DNA of 64,000 nt from Gottfriedia luciferensis (GTDB lineage: Bacteria > Bacillota > Bacilli > Bacillales > Bacillaceae_G). The notes under the pieces are model-generated. The model made no database searches. It was not told the origin of the DNA and was given only the letters and a program-made list of their open reading frames with translations. The stretch spans positions 248,001 through 312,000 of the forward strand of contig NZ_MDKC01000001.1 in assembly GCF_001712755.1 (NCBI RefSeq). The letters run 5' to 3'. Positions 33,631 to 43,253 of the stretch are shown here, one piece after another. The position numbers and the translations under genes are program-made. The first letter of the stretch is position 1. Each line of letters opens with the position of its first letter.

Positions 33631-35085
33631 TTATAAATTATTAATTTCATTAGCGGTTCGGATTGCTGATTCGATTGCCCCTTGTATCCATCCAGGAGTA
33701 GAGGAGGCATGAGATCCTCCAAAATGTATTCTACCTTCGGGTGTGCTAATAAAAGGGCCAAGTTCTCTTTGTTGGTTTGGTTTATACATCACAAATGCTC
33801 CACCTGCAAATGAAAATTGCGTCCAACTTTGAGAATAACCTGCCAAAAATTCTTTATAAACTACATCACCAAAAATCATTGACAGATTAGCTAATGCTTT
33901 ATCAATACGCTTATTATTTTTCATATGATCCCAAATTGCAGCATCATCTTCCCAGGTGTAGCTTGCTAACATAATTCCCGTTTTATAACCCATATCATGG
34001 CTAGGAAAATAGGAAAATTTGATAGGTAAATCGGTTGTTAGTTTTCCACCATACAAGCCAAACCTTTCCCAAAATTTTGTTCTGAACTGAATAGCAATTT
34101 TAGTTGAATCTGCATAATGCAATTCTCTTATAATTTTCCATTTTATATCAGATATAGACTCGTATGGGAAAATATCAACAAAGTTTAATAAAGAATAAGG
34201 GATTGTAGAGATAACATAGTCACATTCATACTGATTCTGTCTAGTCAGTATTTCATTTTCTGTGTGGATTGTTACATTGAAATCTCCTTGTATAATTTTG
34301 GTTACCCTTTCATTCAATATAATGTTGTCCCTCAATTGTGGTAAAAAAGCTCTTACGAGGTGATCAGTTCCTCCTGTAATTTCATAAAGCTTTAGATTCG
34401 GAGTTAAAAGTATTATAACTTCTCGTAATATAGCTGTAAATCCAAGTTCTGGAAAACCTTCCAAACCAACAATTGCTTTAATCATATCGATTGCACCGGT
34501 TGATAAAGAATTTCCTACGGGATTGTATTTCAAAAAATTTTCCATTGAATATTGATCATATTTGTCAATAATGATATCCCAGTTTTTATCTGGATCTTGA
34601 TTTATAAAATCAATCACTGGGCCTATTGCAGATAACAGTAGCTCTACTGCCGTTTTTCCTTTTTCATGTGGGAGAACAGAATAGTTCAAGATATCTGGAT
34701 TTGATTCATACGTTTTTTGATTTGTTAGTACATTATTAAGATAAATTAGATCATTGGGAGTACTATTAATAAATTCATTTACTTGTAAATGAAATTTATT
34801 TATTAGTGCAAATGTCAACTGATGAATTGAAGGGATACGCATAGCACCTAAGTCAACATAATCGTAATCAAGAAAAGGTTCTCTTCTTGTGTAAATTCGT
34901 CCACCAATTCTTCTATTTGCCTCAATAATTGTAACTTGGTGTCCAGCTTCTTTTAATAGTGAGCCACTTAATAGCCCTGATATTCCTCCACCAATAATTA
35001 ATACTCGTTTTGGAGAATTCGTTTTAGTTAATCCATTTTGTATTATACTTACCATCTGATCCATCGAGATTTTTGCTTGTACCAA
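33631..35085 (-). CDS. Flavin amine oxidase (monoamine/L-amino-acid oxidase type)
   Basis: A 484-residue FAD enzyme. The dinucleotide fold is VLIIGGGISGLLSGSLL, followed by VTIIEANRRIGGRIYTRR, the standard GG-doublet. The C-terminal FAD motif is RIHFGGSHASSTPGWIQGAIESA (core GWIQGAIESA). Members oxidise amines or amino acids with release of hydrogen peroxide and ammonia. TTG at 35085 follows GAGGTGG by 6 nt; the ATG at 35103 would precede that site. It is the largest intact cargo gene of the decayed element. Confidence 0.85.
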   Translation of the reverse strand: MVQAKISMDQMVSIIQNGLTKTNSPKRVLIIGGGISGLLSGSLLKEAGHQVTIIEANRRIGGRIYTRREPFLDYDYVDLGAMRIPSIHQLTFALINKFHLQVNEFINSTPNDLIYLNNVLTNQKTYESNPDILNYSVLPHEKGKTAVELLLSAIGPVIDFINQDPDKNWDIIIDKYDQYSMENFLKYNPVGNSLSTGAIDMIKAIVGLEGFPELGFTAILREVIILLTPNLKLYEITGGTDHLVRAFLPQLRDNIILNERVTKIIQGDFNVTIHTENEILTRQNQYECDYVISTIPYSLLNFVDIFPYESISDIKWKIIRELHYADSTKIAIQFRTKFWERFGLYGGKLTTDLPIKFSYFPSHDMGYKTGIMLASYTWEDDAAIWDHMKNNKRIDKALANLSMIFGDVVYKEFLAGYSQSWTQFSFAGGAFVMYKPNQQRELGPFISTPEGRIHFGGSHASSTPGWIQGAIESAIRTANEINNL

Positions 35086-35342
35086 AGAATCCCACCTCTT
35101 CATTTGAATAAATAGATTGTCTATTAAAATTATTCATCTACGAGTTGAAGTAGAATTTTAACTATTTAATTTAAAAATTTATTACTTCTAAAATAAAAAT
35201 AGCCCACTGAAGTGAGCTCTTAATGAGTGCATTTGTTGTCTAATCAATTTATTTCCATCAATTAAAGTAATATTTGTGTATGCGAGGACATCTTTTGTAA
35301 ACCAGCTGAAGTGATGAAGTAACCACGTTTAATACGAAAGGC

Positions 35343-35429
35343 GCTCATTGCTTAGGTCGTGCAGTAGGCTATAGATTGATCTTTGCTACTCAATACCCTA
35401 CAGGTGATACACTACCAAGACCACAGTAA
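35343..35429 (+). pseudogene. FtsK/SpoIIIE-like translocase fragment
   Basis: A 28-codon remnant reads AHCLGRAVGYRLIFATQYPT and then GDTLPRPQ before a stop. It resembles the conserved (G)RA-G-LI-ATQ-P core of FtsK-type ATPases of conjugative elements. Nothing else of the gene is left. The surrounding 35104-35489 has no other feature. Confidence 0.5.
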
Positions 35430-35489
35430 AGCCAACCGCTATTTATTAATATTGATATTAAGTGAAGATGTTTTATCTCTCCTTTAAAT

Positions 35490-35609
35490 CTAATGTTCGC
35501 TCTTTAACCAAGCTATAATACCTACTAAAACCATTAGTGCCATACAAATCCAACCCGACATTTCAACAACATGCATTGTATCTAAGTAGTCTAATACCTT
35601 ATTTTTCAT
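35490..35609 (-). CDS. Small single-helix membrane peptide, 39 aa
   Basis: A 39-residue frame (MKNKVLDYLDTMHVVEMSGW, then ICMALMVLVGIIAWLKSEH) with one membrane helix. The ATG at 35609 follows AGGAGG by 7 nt; the longer frame upstream lacks a ribosome site. Not recognised. It lies in the decayed element. Confidence 0.55.
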   Translation of the reverse strand: MKNKVLDYLDTMHVVEMSGWICMALMVLVGIIAWLKSEH

Positions 35610-35883
35610 CAACATTCCTCCTCTTTTAGCTAAGTTATAGAATACGTTACCGTTTTTAACAATCAATAATTTAAGGTCTGAATTCATCGGATTAACTAAT
35701 GAAAACTCAACATCTCATCCTAGTCGTGTAGTAAAATTTCTTAAATACTCTCTAATTATATTGAAATTTTAATTCTATAACTGTAGAGAAAATGTGAAAA
35801 CTTTATATTCCTTTATTGGTAATCCTTGACTACGGGTCTATATAAATCAACGAATGTAATTGGTAGGTTATAACTTAGTCGAA

Positions 35884-36756
35884 ATGTATGTCGATGAGAT
35901 GAGTGGAACTAACATGATCATGCAATTTCACCCTTAGTACCAGGGTTATTGATGTAATTGATTCACTGAGGGATAAAGAGGTTTTTATCTACTATCAGAA
36001 TGTGGGTCTTAATACTTAAGGTACAATAGAATGATGTTACAGATGTTACTCAACTTTTTTTGAAAATGAATCTTTAGACAGAAGTAATAAGATTAAATTT
36101 GGGCTGCGTGTCAAAGCAGCAGAGGGTAAATTACACTTATCAAATAGATTATACGGTTATTCATTTTCTACTGAAACTAAGGAAATAACTATAGTTCAAT
36201 CTGAATCAATGTGGTAAAGAGAGTATTCGATTTATACGTAAATCATGGATAGCTAATACATTAAATAATGAATTGATACCTAATATAAGTGGGAAACGCT
36301 GGTGGCTAATGGTATTATAGATATGTTGTGTCAAATTAAATATACTGGTAACGCTTTTCTACTAATGTCTAGTAAGGGAGACGTAACCAAAGAACAAGGT
36401 TCAAGGAAAATTAAGGATATTAGAATCTTTTGTTAAACCGTTTTGTGAAAGTGAGTTACATAAAATACATAACAATAGGAAAAACGATTTAATTAAAATG
36501 ATTGGTTACTCTATTAGTCTACTAGAGGACAAGTTAAATCGTATAGATGTAAATAAAAAGGCTTTACGAACTCGTATAACGGAGATAAAGACGAATGTGA
36601 ATTCTTCCAACAGCTTATAGAATAGTCAGAACAGGTTAAGAAGGCTTCTCAAGGAAAATTGAACAACTTGAAGATGAACGCAGTAAACTTGAAAATGATT
36701 TACATTCATATGATGTTGCTTTTTTTACGTTCATCGTTAGTAAAACCGAAACCTAA
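35884..36756 (+). pseudogene. Broken large serine recombinase
   Basis: Segments in shifting frames match a serine recombinase in order: YVDEMSGTNM, TRVIDVIDSLRDKEVFIYYQ, SNKIKFGLRVKAAEGKLHLS then NRLYGYSFSTETKEI, a recombinase-domain part (IANTLNNELIPNISGKRWW), DMLCQIKYTGNAF, and a coiled coil near the end. Several stops and frameshifts interrupt it, and the catalytic N-terminus is not recognisable. It ends within the right copy of the 23-bp repeat, where an integrase gene is expected to lie beside its own att site. Confidence 0.8.
36728..36750. repeat. Right copy of the 23-bp direct repeat (attR-like)
   Basis: CGTTCATCGTTAGTAAAACC plus GAA. It is followed by what looks like the original exonuclease tail, ending in ATATGA, where the stop overlaps the exoIII start. 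Confidence 0.7.
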
Positions 36757-36777
36757 ACGTAAATTGGAGAAAAAAAT

Positions 36778-37542
36778 ATGAAATTAATTTCTTGGAATGT
36801 AAACGGAATTAGAGCATGTGTGCAAAAAGGATTTTTAGATTATTTTCATGAACAAAAAGCGGATCTATTTTGTATACAAGAAACGAAGTGCCAAGAAGAT
36901 CAAATAACGTTGGAATTAGACGGTTATTATCAATATTGGCATTCTGCAGTAAGAAAGGGCTATTCAGGTACTGCAATTTTTACGAAACATAAACCATTAA
37001 ATGTAAGCTTTGGATTTAACGGTAAAGAAGAGGATCAAGAAGGAAGAGTATTAACATTAGAATTTGAGAAATTTTATATGGTAAATGTTTATACGCCCAA
37101 TTCTCAGCGAGATTTAGCTAGATTACCAATAAGATTAAAATGGGAAGATGATTTTAAAAACTATTTAAATAAGCTCGATGAACATAAACCAGTCATCTTA
37201 TGTGGGGACTTAAATGTCGCACATAATGAGATCGATTTAGCAAATCCAAAATCAAATCGTACGAATTCTGGCTTTACGGAAGAAGAACGTGGTAAAATGA
37301 CAGCATTATTAGAAAGTGGCTTTACTGACAGCTTCCGATTTTTAAATCCAACTAAAGAAGGTTCATATAGTTGGTGGTCTTATATGGCAAAAGTCCGTGA
37401 ACGAAATATTGGATGGCGTATTGATTATTTTATTATTTCAAATAGACTTCAAAACGAACTAATAAATTCAGAAATACACTCTCACATAATGGGAAGTGAT
37501 CATTGTCCCGTTGTTTTAACATTAGAAGACTCGATTATTTAA
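36778..37542 (+). CDS. xth: Exodeoxyribonuclease III
   Basis: A 254-residue AP endonuclease/exonuclease of the EEP fold, for base-excision repair. Motifs in order: LISWNVNGIRA, FCIQETKCQ (metal-binding Glu), VNVYTPNSQ, LCGDLNVAHNEIDL and the catalytic pair GWRIDYF and GSDHCPV. ATG follows GGAG. Before the 4.2 kb insertion it would have overlapped the end of the exonuclease gene, so the two nucleases probably formed an operon. A terminator follows. Confidence 0.93.
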   Translation: MKLISWNVNGIRACVQKGFLDYFHEQKADLFCIQETKCQEDQITLELDGYYQYWHSAVRKGYSGTAIFTKHKPLNVSFGFNGKEEDQEGRVLTLEFEKFYMVNVYTPNSQRDLARLPIRLKWEDDFKNYLNKLDEHKPVILCGDLNVAHNEIDLANPKSNRTNSGFTEEERGKMTALLESGFTDSFRFLNPTKEGSYSWWSYMAKVRERNIGWRIDYFIISNRLQNELINSEIHSHIMGSDHCPVVLTLEDSII

Positions 37543-37599
37543 AAATAGACACAAAGATTTGAATTTCAGACTGATTGCAAGCGTTTGGCGGGCAGTCCG

Positions 37600-37631
37600 A
37601 AAGCTCTAAGGTTTTAGAGCTTTCTTTTTTT
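37600..37631 (+). terminator. Terminator of xth
   Basis: AAAGCTCTAA and TTAGAGCTTT arms around GGTT, then a T run. Confidence 0.9.
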
Positions 37632-37743
37632 ATATAGGCATTTAGTAAGTCAACTTGAAGTAATTGTGCGTAAACTAAAGTTAGGACAAATTATATAATT
37701 GTTTTGTAAACCTACCTAAAAGTAGAAAAGGATGTGGATTCCT

Positions 37744-38361
37744 ATGAGTATGAAATGGTTAGAATGGGCACAGAGGATCCAAGCAATTTCTCAAGCAGGA
37801 TTGACCTTTACGAAAGATGTTTTTGATAAAGAAAGATATGAAGAACTAAGACACATAAGTGCTGATATTTTAAATCATTATTCAGAATTACAAATTGAAG
37901 AAATCGAGGGATTGTTTCGTAATGAACGGGGGTATCCCACACCAAAGCTTGATGTTAGAGGTGTTGTTTTTAAAAATGGAAAGATATTATTAGTAAAAGA
38001 AAAGCTAGAAAATAAATGGTCTTTACCGGGTGGTTTTTGTGACGTTGGATTGTCAGCTTCAGAAAATGTAATAAAAGAAGTTTTTGAAGAATCAGGCTAC
38101 AAAGTTGAAGTGAAGAAACTACTTGCAGTTTTAGACATGACAAAGCACGACCATCCACCTCATTCATATCACTACTACAAATTATTTATACAATGTGAAA
38201 TTGTTGGTGGTAATCCATCAATTGGAACAGAAACAAGTGATATTGATTTCTTTGATAAAGAACATTTACCAGAACTTTCTCTTAATCGAAATACTACTTC
38301 TCAATTGGAATTAATGTTTGAATATTATCAAAATCCTAATAAAGAAGTTTGTTTTGATTAA
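37744..38361 (+). CDS. NUDIX hydrolase with N-terminal helper domain
   Basis: A 205-residue protein. The first 65 residues form a helical domain (KWLEWAQRIQAISQAGLTF) seen in the Bacillus MutT-like subgroup, and the Nudix domain follows. Its box is GGFCDVGLSASENVIKEVFEESG, read in pieces as GGFCDVGLSASE and KEVFEESG, with the metal-binding glutamates. The substrate is unknown. The start at 37744 (MSMKWLEW) matches how homologues begin; the ATG at 37732 is an alternative. Confidence 0.85.
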   Translation: MSMKWLEWAQRIQAISQAGLTFTKDVFDKERYEELRHISADILNHYSELQIEEIEGLFRNERGYPTPKLDVRGVVFKNGKILLVKEKLENKWSLPGGFCDVGLSASENVIKEVFEESGYKVEVKKLLAVLDMTKHDHPPHSYHYYKLFIQCEIVGGNPSIGTETSDIDFFDKEHLPELSLNRNTTSQLELMFEYYQNPNKEVCFD

Positions 38362-38459
38362 AGTTCATTTTAAAAATAGATATAATGTTAAATAAAACAT
38401 TTTAGAGTTGCTATCGCAGCTCGATTTTGTTTTAAAGGGGCATTGAAAGGAGAAATGAT

Positions 38460-39395
38460 TTGAAAACAAATTTAATGAACTATGTCACATTCGAAAATGA
38501 ATTAAAAAAAGAACGCATTTCTACGTGTCTAATTTATCAAAATGGAGAAATTAAATATAATTTTTATAAAAATTTAAAAAGCGAAACAAAACTATTCAAA
38601 ATTAATTCAGTTACGAAAAGTGTTTTATCGATGTTAATAGGGATTGTAATTGATAAAGGATTTATAGAAAGTGTTAATGTACCAATTTCTAAATTTTTTC
38701 CAAATATTGAAACGAAAAAACGAGACATTACGATCGAAAATTTGCTCACAATGACACCTGGATATGATTGGCAAGAGTGGGGAGAATGGGGTGGGCGGCC
38801 ATTCCCGATGATTAATAGTAAAGACTGGATCGAATATGTACTAGAAAAAGAAATGGTTAATAAGCCAGGTGAAAAAATGATTTATGATTCGGGAGCATCT
38901 CAAGTATTAAGTGCAATTATTCAGATGGTAACGAATGAAAAACTATCTACTTTTGCAAAACGAATGTTATTTGATCCGTTAGGCATAAATGAGTTTATTT
39001 GGCATGAAGATTCAAAAGGAATTAATATCGGTGGATTTGGTTTAAGTTTAACAACAGAGGATCTACTAAAGCTTGGGATTTTAATGATGCAAAAAGGAAA
39101 ATGGAATCATAAACAAATTATTTCAAGTGAGTGGATTGAAAAATCAACAAAAGCGAAGTATCATACATATCCACATGTTGGCTCATATGCCTATCATTGG
39201 TGGGTGCTTGAAAATAATCTATTAAAGGATCTTGATTCATCGATTTATTTTGCCATGGGTTATGGAGGTCAATTCATCATTATTTCACCAAAAAATCAAT
39301 TCGTAGCTATTTTTACAAGTGCAAAATATATCAATACTTTTACCCCATTAAAAATCATTCAAAAATATTATCCTTTTATATTAACAAATGAATAG
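38460..39395 (+). CDS. Serine hydrolase (class C beta-lactamase fold)
   Basis: A 311-residue penicillin-binding-protein-like hydrolase. The nucleophile motif is SVTK (NSVTKSVLSML), the second motif is YDSGA (in place of YxN) and GFGLSLTTEDLLKLG is typical of the family. There is no signal peptide, so it is cytoplasmic. Possible activities are esterase or peptidase; beta-lactamase activity should not be assumed. It starts at TTG with AGGAG 6-7 nt upstream. Confidence 0.85.
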   Translation: MKTNLMNYVTFENELKKERISTCLIYQNGEIKYNFYKNLKSETKLFKINSVTKSVLSMLIGIVIDKGFIESVNVPISKFFPNIETKKRDITIENLLTMTPGYDWQEWGEWGGRPFPMINSKDWIEYVLEKEMVNKPGEKMIYDSGASQVLSAIIQMVTNEKLSTFAKRMLFDPLGINEFIWHEDSKGINIGGFGLSLTTEDLLKLGILMMQKGKWNHKQIISSEWIEKSTKAKYHTYPHVGSYAYHWWVLENNLLKDLDSSIYFAMGYGGQFIIISPKNQFVAIFTSAKYINTFTPLKIIQKYYPFILTNE

Positions 39396-39630
39396 AGCCA
39401 AAAAAGAGAGGAAAGGTGGATACTTAGTCTAAGAATTCATTATCCAAAATGACGGCTACTTTTTCATTTAATCCTTTTAAAATACCCTTTAAACAGTAAT
39501 TTCTATTTGCTTCTAAATTTTGTATGATTTTTTTATTTGAGAATAGGAATTTACTTGAAAAATGTCGAATTAAGTAATAAGTAAATATAAATAACAACTT
39601 GATAATAGCTCCAAGAAGGGATGAAGATTG

Positions 39631-40248
39631 ATGTTTTTGGTGACAGAAGACTTCAAAACGTTTATTAGGAAATATCCAATCACAACAATTATGGTTGGTT
39701 TATGTACTATATTAGCGATCATTACGACATTTTTAGGTGGGTATACGATTGAAAATATCATCATTTTAGGTGGTTATGAGCACGAATTAGTAAAACAAGG
39801 TGAAATATGGAGACTTTTTACTTATGCATTTATGCATGGAAGCTACGCTCATTTTTTTATGAATATGACCTTTATGATTATTTTAGGTAGACCATTAGAA
39901 AGAGCATTAGGTTCAGTTAAATTTTTATTATTTTATTTAGTATCGGTTATCCTTACAGGACTTATTATTAATTTTAACTATACGCCTAATACAGTCGAGA
40001 CAGGGGCATCCGGTGTAGGCTATGCTTTTTTAGGAATGTATTTATTTATTACCTTATTTAGAAAAAAGATGCTTTTTTCAGATGATCGGAAGTTTGTCAT
40101 AACATTTTTAGGGATTGGTTTACTATCTTCATTAATTATCCCGTCGACAAGTTTAACTGGTCACTTGGCAGGTATGATTATTGGTTTTATAATCACTCCT
40201 TTATTATTAAAAAAAGGTGCAAGATTTCAAAACTCTGTTAATGTTTAA
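39631..40248 (+). CDS. Rhomboid family intramembrane serine protease
   Basis: A 206-residue, six-helix protease. The catalytic serine is in GASGVGYAF and the catalytic histidine in TGHLAGM. The loop WRLFTYAFMHGSYAHFFMNM has the family HxxxN arrangement (HFFMN). ATG follows AAGGGATG. The 235 bp upstream hold no other gene or clear structure. It is closed by a strong terminator. Confidence 0.9.
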   Translation: MFLVTEDFKTFIRKYPITTIMVGLCTILAIITTFLGGYTIENIIILGGYEHELVKQGEIWRLFTYAFMHGSYAHFFMNMTFMIILGRPLERALGSVKFLLFYLVSVILTGLIINFNYTPNTVETGASGVGYAFLGMYLFITLFRKKMLFSDDRKFVITFLGIGLLSSLIIPSTSLTGHLAGMIIGFIITPLLLKKGARFQNSVNV

Positions 40249-40284
40249 AATACATAGATGAAAAAACAATTATGTTTTTACTTT

Positions 40285-40321
40285 AAAAGAAACCTAGTTC
40301 GGAATGGACTAGGTTTCTTTT
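40285..40321 (+). terminator. Terminator of the rhomboid gene
   Basis: AAAAGAAACCTAGT and ACTAGGTTTCTTTT arms around a 9-nt loop. It can serve both converging genes. Confidence 0.9.
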
Positions 40322-40358
40322 GTTGAGTTTTTATTTTGTTAGAGTGCTCATTCTTAAT

Positions 40359-40868
40359 TTAAAAATCATATTGATCTATAATCCTGTCTGCAGTTTGACG
40401 GTTTCTACATAATTTGTAGAGATCATTAAAAAACCGTTCAACTTCATTAGGAGTACTCGGAATGGGTATTTCTACTTCAAGTGAACCAAATGCTTGTTTG
40501 AAATAAGCTTTTCGTTCAGCGTTTTTACCATCTCGTTTCAATGGATAATATTTCCAAATTAAAGAAAATTGTCCATCTTGCTCACGAATTTCTCTTATTT
40601 CTGCTGCAGTTGTAGATTTATTTTCAACATAGATGACTAAATAAAAATTTTCATTTCGATGCCAGTCGATTAAAAGTAAATAATAGCTTTCTTCTTCGAC
40701 CTTTCTTAAATGAAAGGCTGAAACAATTGGTTTACCGTTTGTCCATTGTTGAAAATTTTGTAATGTATTGAAAGTTGTTGGTATTTCTTCAATATTAAAT
40801 AAAGAATTATTCGAAACCATCCAATTTTTAATTTGATTTGAAATATTGATTGCAAATTCTTTTTTCAT
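40359..40868 (-). CDS. Hypothetical protein, 169 aa
   Basis: A soluble alpha/beta protein with no signal or membrane segment. The core has regular strands (YYLLLIDWHRNENFYLVIYV), and the end (TPNEVERFFNDLYKLCRNRQ) is helical. I do not recognise the family. It has one cysteine. It is transcribed towards the rhomboid gene. Start ATG at 40868 with a weak AGGTAG site. Confidence 0.6.
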   Translation of the reverse strand: MKKEFAINISNQIKNWMVSNNSLFNIEEIPTTFNTLQNFQQWTNGKPIVSAFHLRKVEEESYYLLLIDWHRNENFYLVIYVENKSTTAAEIREIREQDGQFSLIWKYYPLKRDGKNAERKAYFKQAFGSLEVEIPIPSTPNEVERFFNDLYKLCRNRQTADRIIDQYDF

Positions 40869-41017
40869 CTTCTACCTCAACTGTTAATTAAGTCCTTTTC
40901 ATTATCATAACATCAAAATCAGCTTAATAAAATTCTTCTTGTAATAATCTACCATCTATAAGTTAAAGTCCAAATACTCATATTATTAATGATGATTTAA
41001 CTAAGGAGGATTTTATA

Positions 41018-41170
41018 ATGGCAAGAGGTAAAAGCTTTAATCATAAGAAAAAAGGTCATGAACCTACACATCCAAAAGGATCACTAGTTGCACCAGAAGA
41101 CCGTAAACATGAAGATCGAGAAGAAGATTATATTGTGACAGAAGAAGCATTTAAAAATCGTATTCAATAA
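41018..41170 (+). CDS. Small charged protein, 50 aa
   Basis: A highly charged, probably disordered peptide (MARGKSFNHKKKGHEPTHPK, then GSLVAPEDRKHEDREEDYIV). ATG follows AAGGAGG at 7-8 nt, and a strong terminator follows. The His/Lys-rich head and acidic middle recall small Bacillus sporulation or stress peptides, but I cannot name the family. Confidence 0.7.
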   Translation: MARGKSFNHKKKGHEPTHPKGSLVAPEDRKHEDREEDYIVTEEAFKNRIQ

Positions 41171-41184
41171 AAATTGATAAAGAA

Positions 41185-41221
41185 ATGGGACTCGGATTTT
41201 ATAAATCTGAGTCCATTTTTA
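41185..41221 (+). terminator. Terminator of the 50-aa gene
   Basis: ATGGGACTCGGATTT and AAATCTGAGTCCAT arms, then T run. It also lies just past the end of lysK. Confidence 0.88.
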
Positions 41222-41237
41222 TTTTAATTACCTCATT

Positions 41238-42806
41238 TTAACTTTCGTTTAAGTTTAATAAATTGATTAGCTGATTTTTATTCACTACTTGAAACAACAA
41301 TGGTATTGGTGGCCCACTTGTTCTATTTAAAACAAGCTGATAGATCATTTTGAAAAAAGTTTTTTGATTTGCTTTCATGATTTTTTTATCGTCATGATAA
41401 CAAATCGAATATAATTCTTTCATTAATTCAGTTTGATCTTGGGGCTCGTTATTTAATAGATAGTCACATAAATTTTTTAACCAAAATTGCTGTTCTTCAG
41501 ATAAAGAGTTATAAAATTCAATAGCTTGCTTTTCATTTATCATTATATTTTTATGTGGATTGTATTTTTTAATCCAATATTCAGCCTTATGACTAATTTT
41601 CTCTATTTCAATTGATGAGTAAGTTTCTTCATTATTAGCCATTATGTTTTTTAATAGATCTACATTGTAATTAACGAGAGGTAGGATACTAGCAATATGA
41701 TTAAACTTTGGATATTTTTTATCAATTTTCCCGATATGTGCAAATTCGACCGATTGGCAAATATCTAAATCGTGTAAAGAGTGATCAATATAATTTGATT
41801 GATAGCGTTCAAATTCTGAATAATTTTTAATCACATCTTCATCTAGACCAATATTAAATGCTGCTATTGGTTTATATTTAGCAAACATAAAGAGAATCAC
41901 TTCGGGTAAATAGACTTGCAATAACTCACCTGGAGTTATTAAATTACCAGAAGAGCTAGACATTTTTTGATTTTGTCCTTTTATTCCAATAAACTCATAA
42001 GGTGTATAATGAGGTGCATCATAGTCAAATATGGCTTTGGCAATTTCTTTTGAAACATTGTAACTACCGGTTTCAGATGAATGATCTCTTCCACCAGGTT
42101 CAAATACAACGTCTTCTTTCATCCACCTCATAGCCCAATCAATTTTCCAGTTTAATTTAATATTGTTTGCAACTTCTACAGATAATTGATTCGAAAATCC
42201 ACAACGACATGTATACTCAAGAACTTTGCTCTCATCATTATATTTTGTAATTGAAGAATCATCTTTTTCGCAATTTTCACAGTACAGCGTAATTGGGTAA
42301 AAATTATTTCGTTCTTGTTCATTTGGTACACTTGTTTTGAACTTCATTAAAATATCATAAATTTCTTTTCTTTTTTCAATAGCATGTATAATGTCAACAT
42401 TGTATCTACCGGATTTGTATTCTTTACTTTGATAGATAAACTCAACCTCAATTCCTAGTTCAGATAAGGAATTTTCAAATTCCTTTTCAAAGTGTTCAGC
42501 GAATGTTGAGTGAGAGCCAGATGGGTCAGGGATATTTGAATAAGCTTTCCCTATAAAATCATGATATGTTGGATCAAGATTATTAGGGACCTTCCTAAAT
42601 CGATCAAAATCATCCCAAGAAAAGATAAATCTTGTTTTCTTACCTAAATTATTTAAAGCTTTCACAACAAAATAAGTTGTAATGATCTCACGAAAATTTC
42701 CGATATGAACCGACCCTGATGGGCTTATGCCAGATGCACAAACATAAGTTTCTTTATTTGGATATTTTTCTATTAATTCATTTGCGATTTTATATGCCCA
42801 ATGCAT
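41238..42806 (-). CDS. lysK: Lysine--tRNA ligase, class I
   Basis: A 522-residue class I lysyl-tRNA synthetase, the archaeal-type enzyme, unrelated to the usual bacterial class II LysS. The signatures are GSVHIGN (His34) and KMSSSSG (about residue 280). A CxxC pair (CENCEKD and CRCGF) forms a zinc-binding insert. ATG has a weak ribosome site. A T-box leader lies directly upstream, so expression should rise when tRNA(Lys) is uncharged. In B. cereus this enzyme coexists with the class II enzyme. Confidence 0.93.
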   Translation of the reverse strand: MHWAYKIANELIEKYPNKETYVCASGISPSGSVHIGNFREIITTYFVVKALNNLGKKTRFIFSWDDFDRFRKVPNNLDPTYHDFIGKAYSNIPDPSGSHSTFAEHFEKEFENSLSELGIEVEFIYQSKEYKSGRYNVDIIHAIEKRKEIYDILMKFKTSVPNEQERNNFYPITLYCENCEKDDSSITKYNDESKVLEYTCRCGFSNQLSVEVANNIKLNWKIDWAMRWMKEDVVFEPGGRDHSSETGSYNVSKEIAKAIFDYDAPHYTPYEFIGIKGQNQKMSSSSGNLITPGELLQVYLPEVILFMFAKYKPIAAFNIGLDEDVIKNYSEFERYQSNYIDHSLHDLDICQSVEFAHIGKIDKKYPKFNHIASILPLVNYNVDLLKNIMANNEETYSSIEIEKISHKAEYWIKKYNPHKNIMINEKQAIEFYNSLSEEQQFWLKNLCDYLLNNEPQDQTELMKELYSICYHDDKKIMKANQKTFFKMIYQLVLNRTSGPPIPLLFQVVNKNQLINLLNLNES

Positions 42807-42854
42807 GTTTTCACCTCAAAAATTATTTGTATTTAACCTTCTAATTGAAAATAA

Positions 42855-43135
42855 AAAAACTCCCACCCCCAAGATTTATCATCTTGAGGACGAGAGTTTG
42901 TTAACTTCGTGGTACCACCCCAGTTTATTGATATGTTACCATACCAACCTTATTTAGGTACGGCACGAATGCTTATACCCTATCTCTATAACGGGAGAAC
43001 CCGGCGTACCATCCCTAAAGTGAACTTTAGTTCCATACGAAGCTCCAAGTCTTTTTTCATAAAGTTTATTATTACTCCTTTTTCAGCAACCAGGAGCTCT
43101 CTGTAAATAATTTTATCTTTACTACTTTTCTCTTC
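42855..43135 (-). ncRNA. T-box riboswitch controlling lysK
   Basis: On the minus strand the T-box core GGTGGTACCACG lies at about 42908-42921. It is followed by a terminator stem (42855-42898) ending in a run of seven T. Upstream is the stem I region, with AGAGAGCTCC and a distal GGAG. The segment GAAAAAAGAC (about 43051-43060) supplies an AAA or AAG specifier, fitting lysine. Frames on both strands here are shadows. Confidence 0.9.
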
Positions 43136-43253
43136 ATAGCTTTTAAATGTCGAAATATTAATTGTTATTATATTAATCAAAACAATATTAATTGTCAATT
43201 AAATTTAAAGTTGAATAAACTAATTTAATTACTGTTTGAATGGAGGTGCCAAA

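Noticed and set aside
42909-43198. Short frames on both strands upstream of lysK
   Set aside because: They lie over the T-box leader RNA, whose conserved core explains the sequence.
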